Counted from the first letter of the stretch, positions 52,263 through 61,901 are shown. The stretch is 64,000 bases of DNA from an uncultured Anaerolineae bacterium (GCA_905479495.1 CAJQMR010000003.1:124001-188000); one strand, 5' to 3'. A program made the numbers and translations. Notes: generated by a model not told the origin, from the letters alone.

Positions 52263-53858
52263 ATGATTCTTCCCTGGACAATTCTCTTTCTTATCATCGG
52301 CAGCCTTTTCGTGTGGCTGGCCGGGCGCTGGCGACCATTGGCCGCCCGCTGGATGTCCCTCACGGTTTTGGCCCTCCATCTGGCCGCCCTGCTTTGGCTG
52401 TGGACTCAATCTAATCCTTCGGCAAGCTCAGGACAGGTTCTCCAATCATCTTCCACCTGGATTATGGAATACAATGTTCCCTGGATTCCCCAACTGGGCA
52501 TCCACATCCACCTGGCGCTGGACGGCCTCAGCCTGATTTTGATTATCCTGACCAACTTCCTGGGCATCATCGCTGTGGGCGCATCGTGGAACGAGATTCA
52601 GGAGCGGGTAGGCTTTTTCCACGCCACGCTGCTGTGGGTCGTCGCCTCACTGACCGGCGTTTTTCTGGCTGTTGACCTCTTCCTCTTTTACTTTTTCTGG
52701 GAATTGATGCTGGTGCCGCTCTATTTCCTCATCGGCATTTGGGGCCACAAGCGGCGCGAGTACGCTACGCTGAAGTTTTTCATCTTCACCCAGTTTGGCG
52801 GGCTACTAATGCTGCTGGCGATTTTGGGGCTGTATTTTGTGCACGGCCGTACCACTGGCATCTACACCTTCGAATACGGGCAATTATTAGGAACCGTCAT
52901 GTCGCCCCGCACCGCCTTCTGGCTGATGTTGGGCTTTTTCGTCGCCTTCGCCGTCAAACTGCCCGCCTTCCCCCTGCACACCTGGTTGCCCGACGCCCAC
53001 ACCGAAGCCCCGACAGCCGGCAGCGTAGACTTAGCCGGGCTGGTTTTGAAAGTAGGCGCTTATGGCTTCCTGCGCTTCCTCGTTCCCCTGTTCCCCGAAG
53101 CCGCCTTCCGCATCGCCCCCTGGGCCATGACTTTGGGTGTGATTGGCATCCTGTACGGCGCGCTGCTGGCCTTCGCCCAGACCAATTTGAAACGGCTGGT
53201 AGCCTACACCAGCATCAGCCACATGGGCTTTGTCCTGCTGGGCATCTTTGCCTGGAACCAACTGTCCTTGCAAGGCGTGGTCATCGTCATGGTCTCGCAC
53301 GGTATCAGCACCGGCGGGCTGTTTTTGCTGGTAGGGCAGCTTTATGAGCGCACCGGCACCCGTGATTTGCGCCAGTTGGGCGGCTTGTGGGAAGGGCTGC
53401 CGCGCATGAGCCGGGTGGGCATCGTCCTGGCCCTGGCTTCGCTGGGGCTGCCGGGAATGGGCAACTTCATCGGCGAATTTTTGGTCCTGCTGGGCGCATT
53501 TCAGGTCTATCCGGTACTGGCCCTGCTGGCGACGTTGGGGTTTGTGTTTGCCGCCGTTTACTCCCTGTGGATGGTGCAGCGTATTTTTGCCGGATCAAGA
53601 CCAACACACATGCCCAAACTGCCCGATATTCACGGCCGTGAACTGGCCCTGATGACGGCGCTGGTGGTCATTATTTTCTGGCTGGGCGTGCGGCCGCAGC
53701 CAATTTTGGACACAACCGAACCGGCCATCCAAAATTTACAGCAAATTGTCAACCAGACTTATAGGGATGAAGAGATTGGAGATCGGAGATTAGAGATTGA
53801 GTACGCAGACAATCTCTACTCTCCAATCATCAATCTCCCCGAAGGAAGAACGCCATGA
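52263..53858 (+). CDS. nuoM: NADH-quinone oxidoreductase subunit M, with repeat-derived insert and tail
   Basis: A 531-residue antiporter-like subunit with ELMLVPLYFLIGIWG, FPLHTWLPDAHTEAPTAGSV and FVLLGIFAWN. Two stretches are foreign. Residues about 52-59 (NPSASSGQ), in the first loop, are coded by a copy of a known type of dispersed environmental repeat (52416-52437). The last 30 residues (DEEIGDRRLEIEYADNLYSP onwards) are coded by inverted-repeat sequence like that in the other spacers. The core is intact. It overlaps nuoN by 4 bases (ATGA). Confidence 0.93.
   Translation: MILPWTILFLIIGSLFVWLAGRWRPLAARWMSLTVLALHLAALLWLWTQSNPSASSGQVLQSSSTWIMEYNVPWIPQLGIHIHLALDGLSLILIILTNFLGIIAVGASWNEIQERVGFFHATLLWVVASLTGVFLAVDLFLFYFFWELMLVPLYFLIGIWGHKRREYATLKFFIFTQFGGLLMLLAILGLYFVHGRTTGIYTFEYGQLLGTVMSPRTAFWLMLGFFVAFAVKLPAFPLHTWLPDAHTEAPTAGSVDLAGLVLKVGAYGFLRFLVPLFPEAAFRIAPWAMTLGVIGILYGALLAFAQTNLKRLVAYTSISHMGFVLLGIFAWNQLSLQGVVIVMVSHGISTGGLFLLVGQLYERTGTRDLRQLGGLWEGLPRMSRVGIVLALASLGLPGMGNFIGEFLVLLGAFQVYPVLALLATLGFVFAAVYSLWMVQRIFAGSRPTHMPKLPDIHGRELALMTALVVIIFWLGVRPQPILDTTEPAIQNLQQIVNQTYRDEEIGDRRLEIEYADNLYSPIINLPEGRTP
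52416..52437. repeat. In-frame dispersed repeat inside nuoM
   Basis: CCTTCGGCAAGCTCAGGACA plus GG is one base from CCTTCGACAAGCTCAGGACA, a word I know as a dispersed repeat in many uncultured bacterial genomes. It adds PSASSGQ to a loop between helices and leaves the frame open. Confidence 0.65.
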
Positions 53859-55258
53859 ACCCAACCGAACTAACTGCGCTCCTGCCGCTGATTGTGGTAG
53901 CGGCAACGGCCGTTCTCCTCATGCTCGTTATCGCTTTTTACCGCCATCATGGAACGGCAGCGGGCGTGACGGCGGCCGGTTTGGTCGTGGCCATGATCAC
54001 GCTATGGCCGGCCTGGAATATTGCGCCACAGCCAGTTACTGCCTTGCTGCTGGTAGACCGGTACGCGCTGTCGTTCATCGGGCTGCTGCTGCTCACCGGG
54101 CTGGCGGTGACGCTGTTAGCTTATGGCTATTGGGCACAACGCGGCGGCCAGCGTGAGGAGTTTTATTTGCTGCTGCTACTGGCGACGTTGGGTACGGCCG
54201 TTCTCAGTGCGGCCACCCATTTTGCCAGCTTCTTCCTGGGGCTGGAACTGCTCAGCGTGTCGCTCTACGGTCTCATCGCCTACCCGCGCCAGGCGGACAG
54301 CATCCAGGCCGGGGTGAAATATCTGGTGTTGGCGGCCGTTTCCGCCGCGTTTATGCTCTTTGGCATGGCCCTGGTCTACGCCGACCGGGGCACGATGGCC
54401 TTGTCCGCGTTGGCCGCCGCACCGAGCAGCGGCCTGTTATGGCTGGCCGGATTGGCCCTGCTGCTGGTGGGCATTGGCTTTAAGCTGGCGATTGTGCCTT
54501 TTCACATGTGGATTGGCGACGTGTACGCCGGTGCGCCCGCGCCGGCGGCGGCTTTTGTGGCGACGGCTTCGAAAACGGCCGTATTCGCCATCCTGCTGCG
54601 CTTTTTCCTGGCATTGCATGGACCGGAGATGCCGACGGTGGCGGTGATGATAACAGTAGCGGCCATTCTCTCCATGCTCGGCGGCAGCTTGCTGGTTCTG
54701 GTGCAGCACAACGTCAAGCGGCTGCTAGCCTACTCCTCGATTGCCCACATCGGCTACGCGCTGGTCGCTTTTCTGGCCGGTAGCACAACGGCGGTAGCCA
54801 ACATCGCTTTTTACCTGGTTGCCTACAGCCTGACCACGCTGGTCGCCTTTGGCGTGCTGATTTTCCTCTCGCCCACGGTGCGCGACGCCGACGCCCTTGA
54901 TGATTATCAAGGCTTGTTCTGGCGGCAGCCTGGATTGGCGGTGGCGATGACGGCGGCGCTCTTTTCGCTGGCCGGTATCCCGCTGACGGCTGGCTTTGTC
55001 GGCAAGTTTTTGCTGCTAACGGCGGGGCTGGGCGCGGCGGAATGGCTGCTGGCGATCACATTGGTGGTCAGCAGCGGGATCAGCCTGTTTGCCTATTTGC
55101 GCTGGATTGTGGTGATGTTCCGGGATGTGCCGGAAGGGGAGATGGTGGTGGGGAAACCGGTGTTGGGAACGGCCGTACTGATCGCCTTGCTGCTCCTCGT
55201 CCTCTGGTTTGGCATCTATCCAGCGCCGCTGTTATCTTTGCTACAAAATTCATTTTGA
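53855..55258 (+). CDS. nuoN: NADH-quinone oxidoreductase subunit N
   Basis: A 467-residue antiporter-like subunit, about 14 helices. Key features are LGLELLSVSLYGLIAYPRQA, FKLAIVPFHMWIGDVYAGAP and KRLLAYSSIAHIGYALVAFL. It is the last complex I gene. The C-terminus (LWFGIYPAPLLSLLQNSF, stop at 55256-55258) has a decayed second copy at 56680-56751, beyond two methyltransferase genes. Confidence 0.95.
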   Translation: MNPTELTALLPLIVVAATAVLLMLVIAFYRHHGTAAGVTAAGLVVAMITLWPAWNIAPQPVTALLLVDRYALSFIGLLLLTGLAVTLLAYGYWAQRGGQREEFYLLLLLATLGTAVLSAATHFASFFLGLELLSVSLYGLIAYPRQADSIQAGVKYLVLAAVSAAFMLFGMALVYADRGTMALSALAAAPSSGLLWLAGLALLLVGIGFKLAIVPFHMWIGDVYAGAPAPAAAFVATASKTAVFAILLRFFLALHGPEMPTVAVMITVAAILSMLGGSLLVLVQHNVKRLLAYSSIAHIGYALVAFLAGSTTAVANIAFYLVAYSLTTLVAFGVLIFLSPTVRDADALDDYQGLFWRQPGLAVAMTAALFSLAGIPLTAGFVGKFLLLTAGLGAAEWLLAITLVVSSGISLFAYLRWIVVMFRDVPEGEMVVGKPVLGTAVLIALLLLVLWFGIYPAPLLSLLQNSF

Positions 55259-55284
55259 ATCCATCAGCACAAGGAGAGAAAATT

Positions 55285-55971
55285 TTGCCTGATATGAAAC
55301 AAGTGTTAAGTCCAGCGGCGGCCCAAGCGTACTACGATGGATTTGGGAAGAAACAGGACAGCCAGGGTTTCTACGAAGACCCTGCGCTCGACGATTTGAT
55401 CGCTCATGCCGACTTTCAAGACACCCAGAACATTTTTGAGTTTGGCTGTGGGACAGGAAAGCTGGCCGCGCGCCTGCTTGAGAAGCACCTGCCTGCTTCA
55501 GCCAGCTATCTTGGCTGCGATGTCAGCCCCGTCATGGTCGATCTCGCCAAGCAACGACTCGCCGCATACGACACGCGGGCACAGGTGACGCTGTCCGATG
55601 GAACCGTCCAGCTTCCCTGCTCCGATCATTCAGTTGAGCGCGTCGTTTCCACTTACGTGTTGGACCTTCTCTCAGAAGCAGACATTCGGCGCTTTTTTGG
55701 GGAAGCACATCGCGTCCTTGTTCCCGGCGGAAAACTCTGCCTGGCCAGCCTTACTCGCGGCGTCAATCTTCCGTCACGGATCGTCTCGTCTTTATGGATG
55801 AATGTATTCCGCCTGAAACCGGCAATTGTAGGTGGATGCCGCCCTATCCGCCTTGATTCCTTCGTGGATGATGAAACGTGGCGGGTCATCCACCTGAAGG
55901 TTGTTACGCCATTCGGGGTTCCATCGGAAGTGTTGATTTTGGCGGCGCAAAGAACGCCCAATAACAGGTAG
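55285..55971 (+). CDS. SAM-dependent methyltransferase 1 (class I)
   Basis: A 228-residue class I methyltransferase. Motif I is IFEFGCGTGKLAARLLEKHL, followed by YLGCDVSPVMVDLAKQRL, VERVVSTYVLDLLSEADIRR and a VLVPGGKLCLASL motif. The substrate is not known; UbiE/COQ5-like enzymes look similar. The start is probably TTG 55285, 8 bases after AAGGAG; ATG 55294 is an alternative. It follows nuoN by 26 bases but lies inside the segment that separates the two nuoN ends, so it is probably part of an insertion. Confidence 0.85.
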   Translation: MPDMKQVLSPAAAQAYYDGFGKKQDSQGFYEDPALDDLIAHADFQDTQNIFEFGCGTGKLAARLLEKHLPASASYLGCDVSPVMVDLAKQRLAAYDTRAQVTLSDGTVQLPCSDHSVERVVSTYVLDLLSEADIRRFFGEAHRVLVPGGKLCLASLTRGVNLPSRIVSSLWMNVFRLKPAIVGGCRPIRLDSFVDDETWRVIHLKVVTPFGVPSEVLILAAQRTPNNR

Positions 55972-55991
55972 GAATCAAGGTAAAGAAACCT

Positions 55992-56747
55992 ATGAATTTT
56001 TTCAAAGTCAAAGAGAGCAAAATAAAATACAGTGAAATACCGCAAGACGGCGATTTGTACACGGCAATGATGGATAAGAAATATGCGGTATTTGCCAAAT
56101 ATTACGATTTTGTCATGACACCTCTCTGGAAAATGTGGCTAAAAAAAGTTATTCCTTTTATCGCAGGGCCAAAGGTGTTGGAGGTCTCTTTTGGCACCGG
56201 TTTTTTAATGACGCAGTATGCGGAACATTTTGCTACATATGGAATAGATTTCAGTAGTGAAATGATTGAAATCACCACAAGAAAACTTGAGAAAAACAGT
56301 TTGTCTGCCTCAATTGCAAAAGGCAAGGTTGAGGATTTGCCTTTTCAAAACAACACCTTTGACACAATCGTAAACACGATGGCTTTTACCGGATATCCAA
56401 ATGGTGAAAAAGCTTTGGCTGAAATGAAGCGGGTTCTAAAGAGGCGTGGCAAACTACTATTAATGGATTTTGATTATCCAGCCGATAGAAACGTGATTGG
56501 CTATTCCCTTGTCAAAATAGGTGAACTATATGGGGACATCATGAAGGATTTAAATGGGCATTTAGAAAGAAGTGGTTTAGCGTACAAAGAAACTTATGTG
56601 GGTGGTTTTGGCAGTGCACTTTTTTGTTTGCACCAAAGCGTAAGATACTTAATTAGGAAACGGCCGTACCCACACCCCACTCCTCCTCATCCTCTGGTTT
56701 GGCGTCCATCCCTCCCGGCTGCTGACGCCGCGGCCCAACTCATTTGA
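55992..56747 (+). CDS. SAM-dependent methyltransferase 2, AT-rich, with a foreign C-terminus
   Basis: A 251-residue class I methyltransferase: VLEVSFGTGFLMTQYAEHF, YGIDFSSEMIEITTRKLEKN, FDTIVNTMAFTGYPNGEKAL and RGKLLLMDFDYPADR. Unlike its neighbours it is AT-rich, Lys- and Ile-rich and lacks the ACGGCCGT octamer up to base 56659, which points to recent transfer. The last 30 residues (RPYPHPTPPHPLVWRPSLPA onwards) are not methyltransferase. They come from reading the decayed nuoN end out of frame, so the true C-terminus was probably lost. Confidence 0.8.
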   Translation: MNFFKVKESKIKYSEIPQDGDLYTAMMDKKYAVFAKYYDFVMTPLWKMWLKKVIPFIAGPKVLEVSFGTGFLMTQYAEHFATYGIDFSSEMIEITTRKLEKNSLSASIAKGKVEDLPFQNNTFDTIVNTMAFTGYPNGEKALAEMKRVLKRRGKLLLMDFDYPADRNVIGYSLVKIGELYGDIMKDLNGHLERSGLAYKETYVGGFGSALFCLHQSVRYLIRKRPYPHPTPPHPLVWRPSLPAADAAAQLI

Positions 56748-56751
56748 GTAA
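56661..56751 (+). pseudogene. Decayed second copy of the nuoN 3' end
   Basis: From 56680 the frame reads LLLILWFGVHPSRLLTPRPN then SFE and TAA at 56749-56751. The intact nuoN end (55190-55258) reads LLLVLWFGIYPAPLLSLLQN then SF. The two align without gaps over 22 residues, including the last three, NSF. Upstream, ACGGCCGTAC is also shared, with a one-base deletion that breaks the frame. It marks the far border of a roughly 1.4-kb insertion. Confidence 0.75.
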
Positions 56752-56829
56752 TTTATTGGGCAGTTATTTTGAGGTAGTGGGGATATTTAGAGAGAGGCCG
56801 CACACAAACTCAAATTGAAGGAAAAAAAC

Positions 56830-57453
56830 ATGAAAATACGAAAGGTCTTAATTATTTTGCTATTAACAGCCGGCATCGTTTTGGCAGCCTGCACGCCAGC
56901 TGCCAGTCCAATAGCCAGTGAATCATCAGGCTCGCCAACAAACGCACCGACAATTGTACCCACCGAAATATTGACCCAAACTCCCAGTAACGATAACGTG
57001 TCCATTGCGGATTTGAAAAATGGAACCTATCTTATCGATGGACAATCAATTACGCTCGTAGATGGCGTTGCCGAAAACGAATTAGCGCCTGGGTCAGCAT
57101 CCAAACAAATAACCAGGTACTTTGGCAATGAGGTAAACATTGATCTCAATTCCGATGGGTTGATGGATGCGGCCTTCCTCTTACAGCAAGATAGTGGCGG
57201 AAGTGGAACGTTTTATTATGTAGTGGCCGCACTCAAAACAGAAAACGGGTACGTGGGAACAAATGCTATATTTCTCGGCGATAGAATCGCCCCCCAAAGC
57301 ACAAATATTGATCCCAACAACCCATCTCAATTTATCGTGAATTACGCCGATAGGAACGCCGACGAACCCATGTCGGCTCAACCCACAGTGGGCGTCTCCA
57401 AAACATTCAAGCTTGAAGATGGTGCGCTGGTGGAAGTTAATCCGCCTACTTAA
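56830..57453 (+). CDS. Small lipoprotein of unknown function
   Basis: A 207-residue exported lipoprotein with lipobox IVLAAC and a Ser/Thr/Pro-rich linker, then a beta-rich domain (NGTYLIDGQSITLVDGVAEN, DLNSDGLMDAAFLLQQDSGG, FYYVVAALKTENGYVGTNAI). The DLNSDGLMDAAFLL stretch resembles a calcium-binding or FG-GAP-like loop. ATG 56830 is used; the frame is open from 56815. Element F and a strong terminator follow. The function is unknown. Confidence 0.8.
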   Translation: MKIRKVLIILLLTAGIVLAACTPAASPIASESSGSPTNAPTIVPTEILTQTPSNDNVSIADLKNGTYLIDGQSITLVDGVAENELAPGSASKQITRYFGNEVNIDLNSDGLMDAAFLLQQDSGGSGTFYYVVAALKTENGYVGTNAIFLGDRIAPQSTNIDPNNPSQFIVNYADRNADEPMSAQPTVGVSKTFKLEDGALVEVNPPT

Positions 57454-57489
57454 AAAAGCACGAGAGATATTTTCCCCTCCAAACTACAG

Positions 57490-57580
57490 CAAATGACGTA
57501 GCCATTCGGCTAAATGACATACAAAGCGCGCAGTTAACTGCGCGCTTTTTGTTTACGCCAATCCCGTCGTCTCGCCGATG
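57490..57580. promoter_or_regulatory. CAAATGACGTA/CCGATG intergenic element F
   Basis: CAAATGACGTA (57490-57500), TAAATGACATA (a partial second copy, 57511-57521), a terminator, TTTACGCCAATCCCGTC and CGCCGATGTG (57573-57582). The 3' block matches element E almost base for base. It lies 120 bases before the transketolase operon. Confidence 0.75.
57523..57550 (+). terminator. Perfect-stem terminator after the lipoprotein
   Basis: GCGCGCAGTT (57526-57535) pairs with AACTGCGCGC (57536-57545), flanked by AAA and a run of five T. It is a strong rho-independent terminator within element F. Confidence 0.93.
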
Positions 57581-57699
57581 TGCCTTAGCCAAAAAAGAGT
57601 ACAGTATTTGTATAAGCGGTAATCAGTTACCAATAAATAGCTTACAAACGATATGGACAGCTGATCACAATAGACCGGTTACCCGAAGGGAGATTTCTA

Positions 57700-60222
57700 A
57701 TGGCAAACAGCGAAAATTTGTATGTGAATACATTACGTTTCTTGGCAGTCGATGCCGTGCAAAAGGCCGAATCTGGTCATCCAGGACTCCCCTTGGGATC
57801 GGCGTCGATGATGTATACGCTGTGGAAATTCTTTTTACGCTTTAACCCCCGCGATCCGCATTGGCCCGACCGCGACCGCTTCATTCTCTCGGCTGGACAT
57901 GGCTCGGCGCTTTTGTATGCCATGCTGCATCTCACCGGTTACAACTTACCGCTGGACGAATTAAAGCAGTTCCGCCAATGGGGCAGCCGCACACCCGGCC
58001 ACCCAGAATTTGGCCTGACCCCTGGTGTAGAAGCCACCACCGGCCCACTGGGACAGGGTTTTACCAATGCCGTGGGCATGGCCATTGCCGAAGCTGCGCT
58101 CGCCGCCCGCTTTAATCGGACCGGGTACGATATCGTGGATCATTACACTTACGCGTTGGCCAGCGATGGTGATCTGATGGAAGGTGTTTCCTCTGAAGCG
58201 GCATCATTGGCCGGGCATTTGCAGTTAGGCAAATTGATTGTGCTGTATGCCAACAACCATATCTCGATTGAAGGCAGCACGGATCTGGCTTTTAGCGAAG
58301 ACTCGGTAGCCCGCTTTGCCAGTTATGGCTGGCACGTACAGCAAGTGGAAGATGGCAATGACATTCCCGCCCTTGATACAGCCATTGGCAAGGCACGGGA
58401 TGAACGGGAACGGCCGTCTTTTATTTCCATCCGCACCCACATTGGCTATGGCAGTCCGCACAAGCAAGACACCGCAGCTGCCCACGGCGAACCATTAGGC
58501 GAAGAAGAACTACGTCTGACCAAAGAAGCCCTGGGCTGGCCCACAGAGCCAGCCTTCCTCATCCCTGAAGAAGCATTGGCCCATTATCGTGAAGCGGTGG
58601 ATCGGGGTGCCAAATGGCAGGCGGAATGGGAAGCCCATTTTGCCGAGTACAGCGCTGAATTTCCTGAGCTGGCCGCTGAATTTCATCGCGTTACGCAAGG
58701 TGAGTTGCCCGCCAATTGGGCGCATGAGCTTCCTCAATTTTTGCCGGATGGCAAGCCAATTGCCACCCGCAGCGCATCGGGCAAGGTGCTGAATGTGTTG
58801 GCAGCCCGCCTGCCAGAACTGCTGGGCGGCGCAGCCGATCTGGCCCCCAGCACCCATACTTTAATTGAAAATGGCGGAGATTTTGAGGCCAAGAATCGAA
58901 ACGGCCGTAACCTCCACTTTGGCATCCGTGAGCACGCCATGGGCGGCATCCTCAACGGCATGGTTCTGCACGGCGGCCTGCTCCCCTTCGGGGCCACCTT
59001 CCTCATCTTTAGCGATTACATGCGCCCGCCCATGCGCCTGGCTGCGATGAACGGGCTGCCGGTCATCTACGTTTTTACTCACGACAGCATCGCTTTAGGC
59101 GAAGATGGGCCGACGCATCAACCAGTGGAACAGTTGTTAGGGCTGCGTTCTATCCCTGGCATGACCGTTATTCGGCCAGCTGATGCCAATGAAACGGCCG
59201 CTGCCTGGCAAGCCGCCATCGAACACCAGGACGGCCCCGTGGCCCTGATCCTCACCCGACAAAAAGTGCCAGTGCTAGACCCGCACATTCACGGAGACAT
59301 CCACCTGGGCGTTCGGCGTGGCGGCTATATCCTGGCCCGCGAACCGGAAGACACAACGCCAGACCTCATTCTCATTGCCACCGGTTCAGAAGTCCACCTG
59401 ACGCTGCCAGTACAGGCCCATCTGGCCACCCAAGGCATTTATGCCCGCGTTGTCAGTATGCCAAGCTGGGAACTATTCCAGAAACAACCGATTGTCTATC
59501 GCAACCAAGTTTTACCGCCCCATGTGCCGATGTTGGGCATTGAAGCAGGCCGATCTTTGGGTTGGCAAACCTACAATGGCGGCGGCATTCCAACCATTGG
59601 CGTTGATCGTTTTGGTGCATCAGCCCCTGGGCTGGATGTGACAAGGCATTATGGTCTCACCATTGCGCACGTTCAGGCACGAGCCGAAGCCTTATTTAAT
59701 ACCCCAGCCGATTTGGGGAACAGTTTGTTAGTGGCGATGGATGATACGCCCATGAGTTTAACCACGATTAAAGAGATGGCTGCCTCGCTGCCCGATCCGG
59801 CGCATACTGACATCACCTTGATGCACTACCTTGCCCCATTCTATTGGGAGTATGGCGGCGACAACCTTGCTGCCGCACGCATCCTGGCAGAGGCGGGGCA
59901 GGCCAGGGCGCGCCTAGAGGAACAGCAAACAAGAGAATATTTTGCCCAAGCACAGGCCATATTGGCTGAAGTCGGCGTTGCGGCCACCCACACACACATA
60001 AAAGAGGAGTGGGAGGCAGCTGATGTGACCGATGCTATTTTGCAGGAGCTGCAAGGCGGTGTGTATACGGCCGTTGTTATTGGCCAACACCATCACAGTT
60101 TACTTGCCGAACTACTGGGCCGCGATTTGGCCAGCATCTTGCGCAAACATACAGAACATACGGCCGTCTGGGTCATTGAAATTGAAAAAGAAATGAGCAG
60201 CAGCCAGTTGGCCTACTCATAA
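57700..60222 (+). CDS. tkt: Transketolase fused to a C-terminal UspA-like domain
   Basis: An 840-residue protein. Residues 1-670 are a complete transketolase ([18 protein letters not shown], thiamine-diphosphate site [53 protein letters not shown]). Residues 673-840 look like a universal stress protein domain: [33 protein letters not shown], and [20 protein letters not shown] ending in VWVIEIEKE. Normal transketolases end near residue 665. The fusion could let a nucleotide or stress signal affect pentose-phosphate flux. It heads the operon with transaldolase and G6PDH, behind element F. Confidence 0.9.
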   Translation: MANSENLYVNTLRFLAVDAVQKAESGHPGLPLGSASMMYTLWKFFLRFNPRDPHWPDRDRFILSAGHGSALLYAMLHLTGYNLPLDELKQFRQWGSRTPGHPEFGLTPGVEATTGPLGQGFTNAVGMAIAEAALAARFNRTGYDIVDHYTYALASDGDLMEGVSSEAASLAGHLQLGKLIVLYANNHISIEGSTDLAFSEDSVARFASYGWHVQQVEDGNDIPALDTAIGKARDERERPSFISIRTHIGYGSPHKQDTAAAHGEPLGEEELRLTKEALGWPTEPAFLIPEEALAHYREAVDRGAKWQAEWEAHFAEYSAEFPELAAEFHRVTQGELPANWAHELPQFLPDGKPIATRSASGKVLNVLAARLPELLGGAADLAPSTHTLIENGGDFEAKNRNGRNLHFGIREHAMGGILNGMVLHGGLLPFGATFLIFSDYMRPPMRLAAMNGLPVIYVFTHDSIALGEDGPTHQPVEQLLGLRSIPGMTVIRPADANETAAAWQAAIEHQDGPVALILTRQKVPVLDPHIHGDIHLGVRRGGYILAREPEDTTPDLILIATGSEVHLTLPVQAHLATQGIYARVVSMPSWELFQKQPIVYRNQVLPPHVPMLGIEAGRSLGWQTYNGGGIPTIGVDRFGASAPGLDVTRHYGLTIAHVQARAEALFNTPADLGNSLLVAMDDTPMSLTTIKEMAASLPDPAHTDITLMHYLAPFYWEYGGDNLAAARILAEAGQARARLEEQQTREYFAQAQAILAEVGVAATHTHIKEEWEAADVTDAILQELQGGVYTAVVIGQHHHSLLAELLGRDLASILRKHTEHTAVWVIEIEKEMSSSQLAYS

Positions 60223-60234
60223 AGGAGCATCATC

Positions 60235-60687
60235 ATGTCTAATACTCAAATAACCGAGACCATTATTGTCAAAGGGGATTTAGAAAAAATCTTTTCCCTC
60301 TGGGCAGACGAAGAAAAATATCCAGACTGGATGCACGATATTAAGTCCGTGCAATACATGGGCGGGCATACCAGTTATTGGACCATGCGTGAGGGACCAG
60401 AGAACACACTACTCACCTGGGATACCAAAACCACGCTATTTGAAGAAAACAAGCGCATTGCCTGGCGCAGCATTGGTGGTGATATCGAGACCAGCGGTCA
60501 GGTAACATTTACCCCGCTCTCTCACGGCGAAGTTGAAATCACTTACACGCTCCACTATGCACTGCCGACCAACTTACTGCCGCGCGTCGTTGAAGAGTTG
60601 TTTAGCGACCCAGGCAAACGGATACGGCGTGACCTGCAGAACTTTAAAGCCTATGCGGAGGGCATGGAAGAGCGGATGACAATATGA
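60235..60687 (+). CDS. SRPBCC (START-like) family protein
   Basis: A 150-residue helix-grip protein. The pattern ITETIIVKGDLEKIFSLWAD with YPDWM and WRSIGGDIETSGQVTFTPLS is typical of polyketide cyclase/START-like proteins, which bind a hydrophobic ligand. The ligand is unknown. It lies 12 bases after the transketolase gene and overlaps the transaldolase start (ATGA), so it is translated with the pentose-phosphate enzymes. AAAGGAGC precedes the ATG. Confidence 0.85.
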   Translation: MSNTQITETIIVKGDLEKIFSLWADEEKYPDWMHDIKSVQYMGGHTSYWTMREGPENTLLTWDTKTTLFEENKRIAWRSIGGDIETSGQVTFTPLSHGEVEITYTLHYALPTNLLPRVVEELFSDPGKRIRRDLQNFKAYAEGMEERMTI

Positions 60688-61856
60688 TGGAGCAAAAACC
60701 TGCAATGAACGAAAACCCATTAATTAAACTTCATGATTTTGGCCAAAGCATCTGGCTTGATTTTATCCGCCGGGGCATGCTGGAATCAGGTGAATTGCAA
60801 GAACTAATCACCAACGATGGGGTACGTGGCGTTACGTCAAATCCGGCTATTTTTGAAAAGGCGATTGATGGTAGCACCGATTACGACGAAGCCATTCGCA
60901 CGCTGGCTCTGGAGGGCAAAAACGCCGCCGACATCTACCAGATGTTGACTATCAAAGACGTCCAGCGAGCAGCGGATTTGTTTGCCCCTGTGTTCCGACA
61001 AACGCAAGGGCGCGATGGCTTTGTCAGTCTGGAAGTGTCGCCGCATTTAGCGCATGACACGGCCGGGACTATCGCTGAAGCACGCCACTTGTGGCAGGCT
61101 GTCGATCGTAACAATGTGATGATCAAAGTGCCGGGCACAAAAGAGGGCCTACCAGCCATCCAACAACTGATCAGCGATGGGGTCAACGTCAACGTGACGC
61201 TGCTCTTCAACCTATCCCGTTATCACAAGGTGTTTGCCGCCTACATGGCTGGATTGGCAACGCGCGCGGCAGCAGGCGATCCGTTGGACACGGTTGCTTC
61301 GGTCGCCAGCTTTTTTCTCAGCCGCATTGATGTGCTGGTAGACCCCATGCTGGAAGACTTGATGCGGGGCAATGACCGTAACCCAAAGGCGGCACTGGCG
61401 CGCCGCTTACATGGGCAGGTGGCCACTGCCAGCGCTAAAAAAGCGTACCAAATTTACCAAAAAATTATTGCCGGTAACCGCTTCTGCCATCTGGAAAACC
61501 AGGGCGCACGGCCACAGCGACTGCTATGGGCCAGTACCAGCACGAAGAATCCAACCTATAGCGATGTGAAATATGTTGAGGCTCTCATCGGCAAGGACAC
61601 CGTCAACACGCTGCCTTTGGAAACCTTACGAGCTTATCGTGATCATGGCCACCCCGCTTACCGCCTGGAAAGTGATTTGGATGAGGCAACGGCCGTATTA
61701 GATGGTCTTGCCGAGCTAGGCATTGATCTGAATAAGATTACCGATCAGTTGGAAGCGGAAGGGGTGCAAAAGTTCATCAAGCCGTTTGATAAGCTGATGG
61801 ACACGCTGGAGAAAAAACGGCAAGCGGCTCTGGCCGAACCCCAACCATCTTCGTAA
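60684..61856 (+). CDS. tal: Transaldolase
   Basis: A 390-residue transaldolase of the longer bacterial type. The Schiff-base Lys148 lies in NNVMIKVPGTKEG (codon 61125-61127), and SIWLD, TSNPAIFEKAI, SLEVSPHLAHD, VNVTLLFNLSRY and FFLSRIDVLVD keep the other active-site residues. It swaps dihydroxyacetone units between sugar phosphates, as transketolase's partner. Compare the paralogue at 29008, where these positions are lost. Confidence 0.95.
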   Translation: MMEQKPAMNENPLIKLHDFGQSIWLDFIRRGMLESGELQELITNDGVRGVTSNPAIFEKAIDGSTDYDEAIRTLALEGKNAADIYQMLTIKDVQRAADLFAPVFRQTQGRDGFVSLEVSPHLAHDTAGTIAEARHLWQAVDRNNVMIKVPGTKEGLPAIQQLISDGVNVNVTLLFNLSRYHKVFAAYMAGLATRAAAGDPLDTVASVASFFLSRIDVLVDPMLEDLMRGNDRNPKAALARRLHGQVATASAKKAYQIYQKIIAGNRFCHLENQGARPQRLLWASTSTKNPTYSDVKYVEALIGKDTVNTLPLETLRAYRDHGHPAYRLESDLDEATAVLDGLAELGIDLNKITDQLEAEGVQKFIKPFDKLMDTLEKKRQAALAEPQPSS

Positions 61857-61901
61857 CCGTCTGCGGCCAATTGAAACAGTCAACCTACCCAACGAGGCAT
61901 C

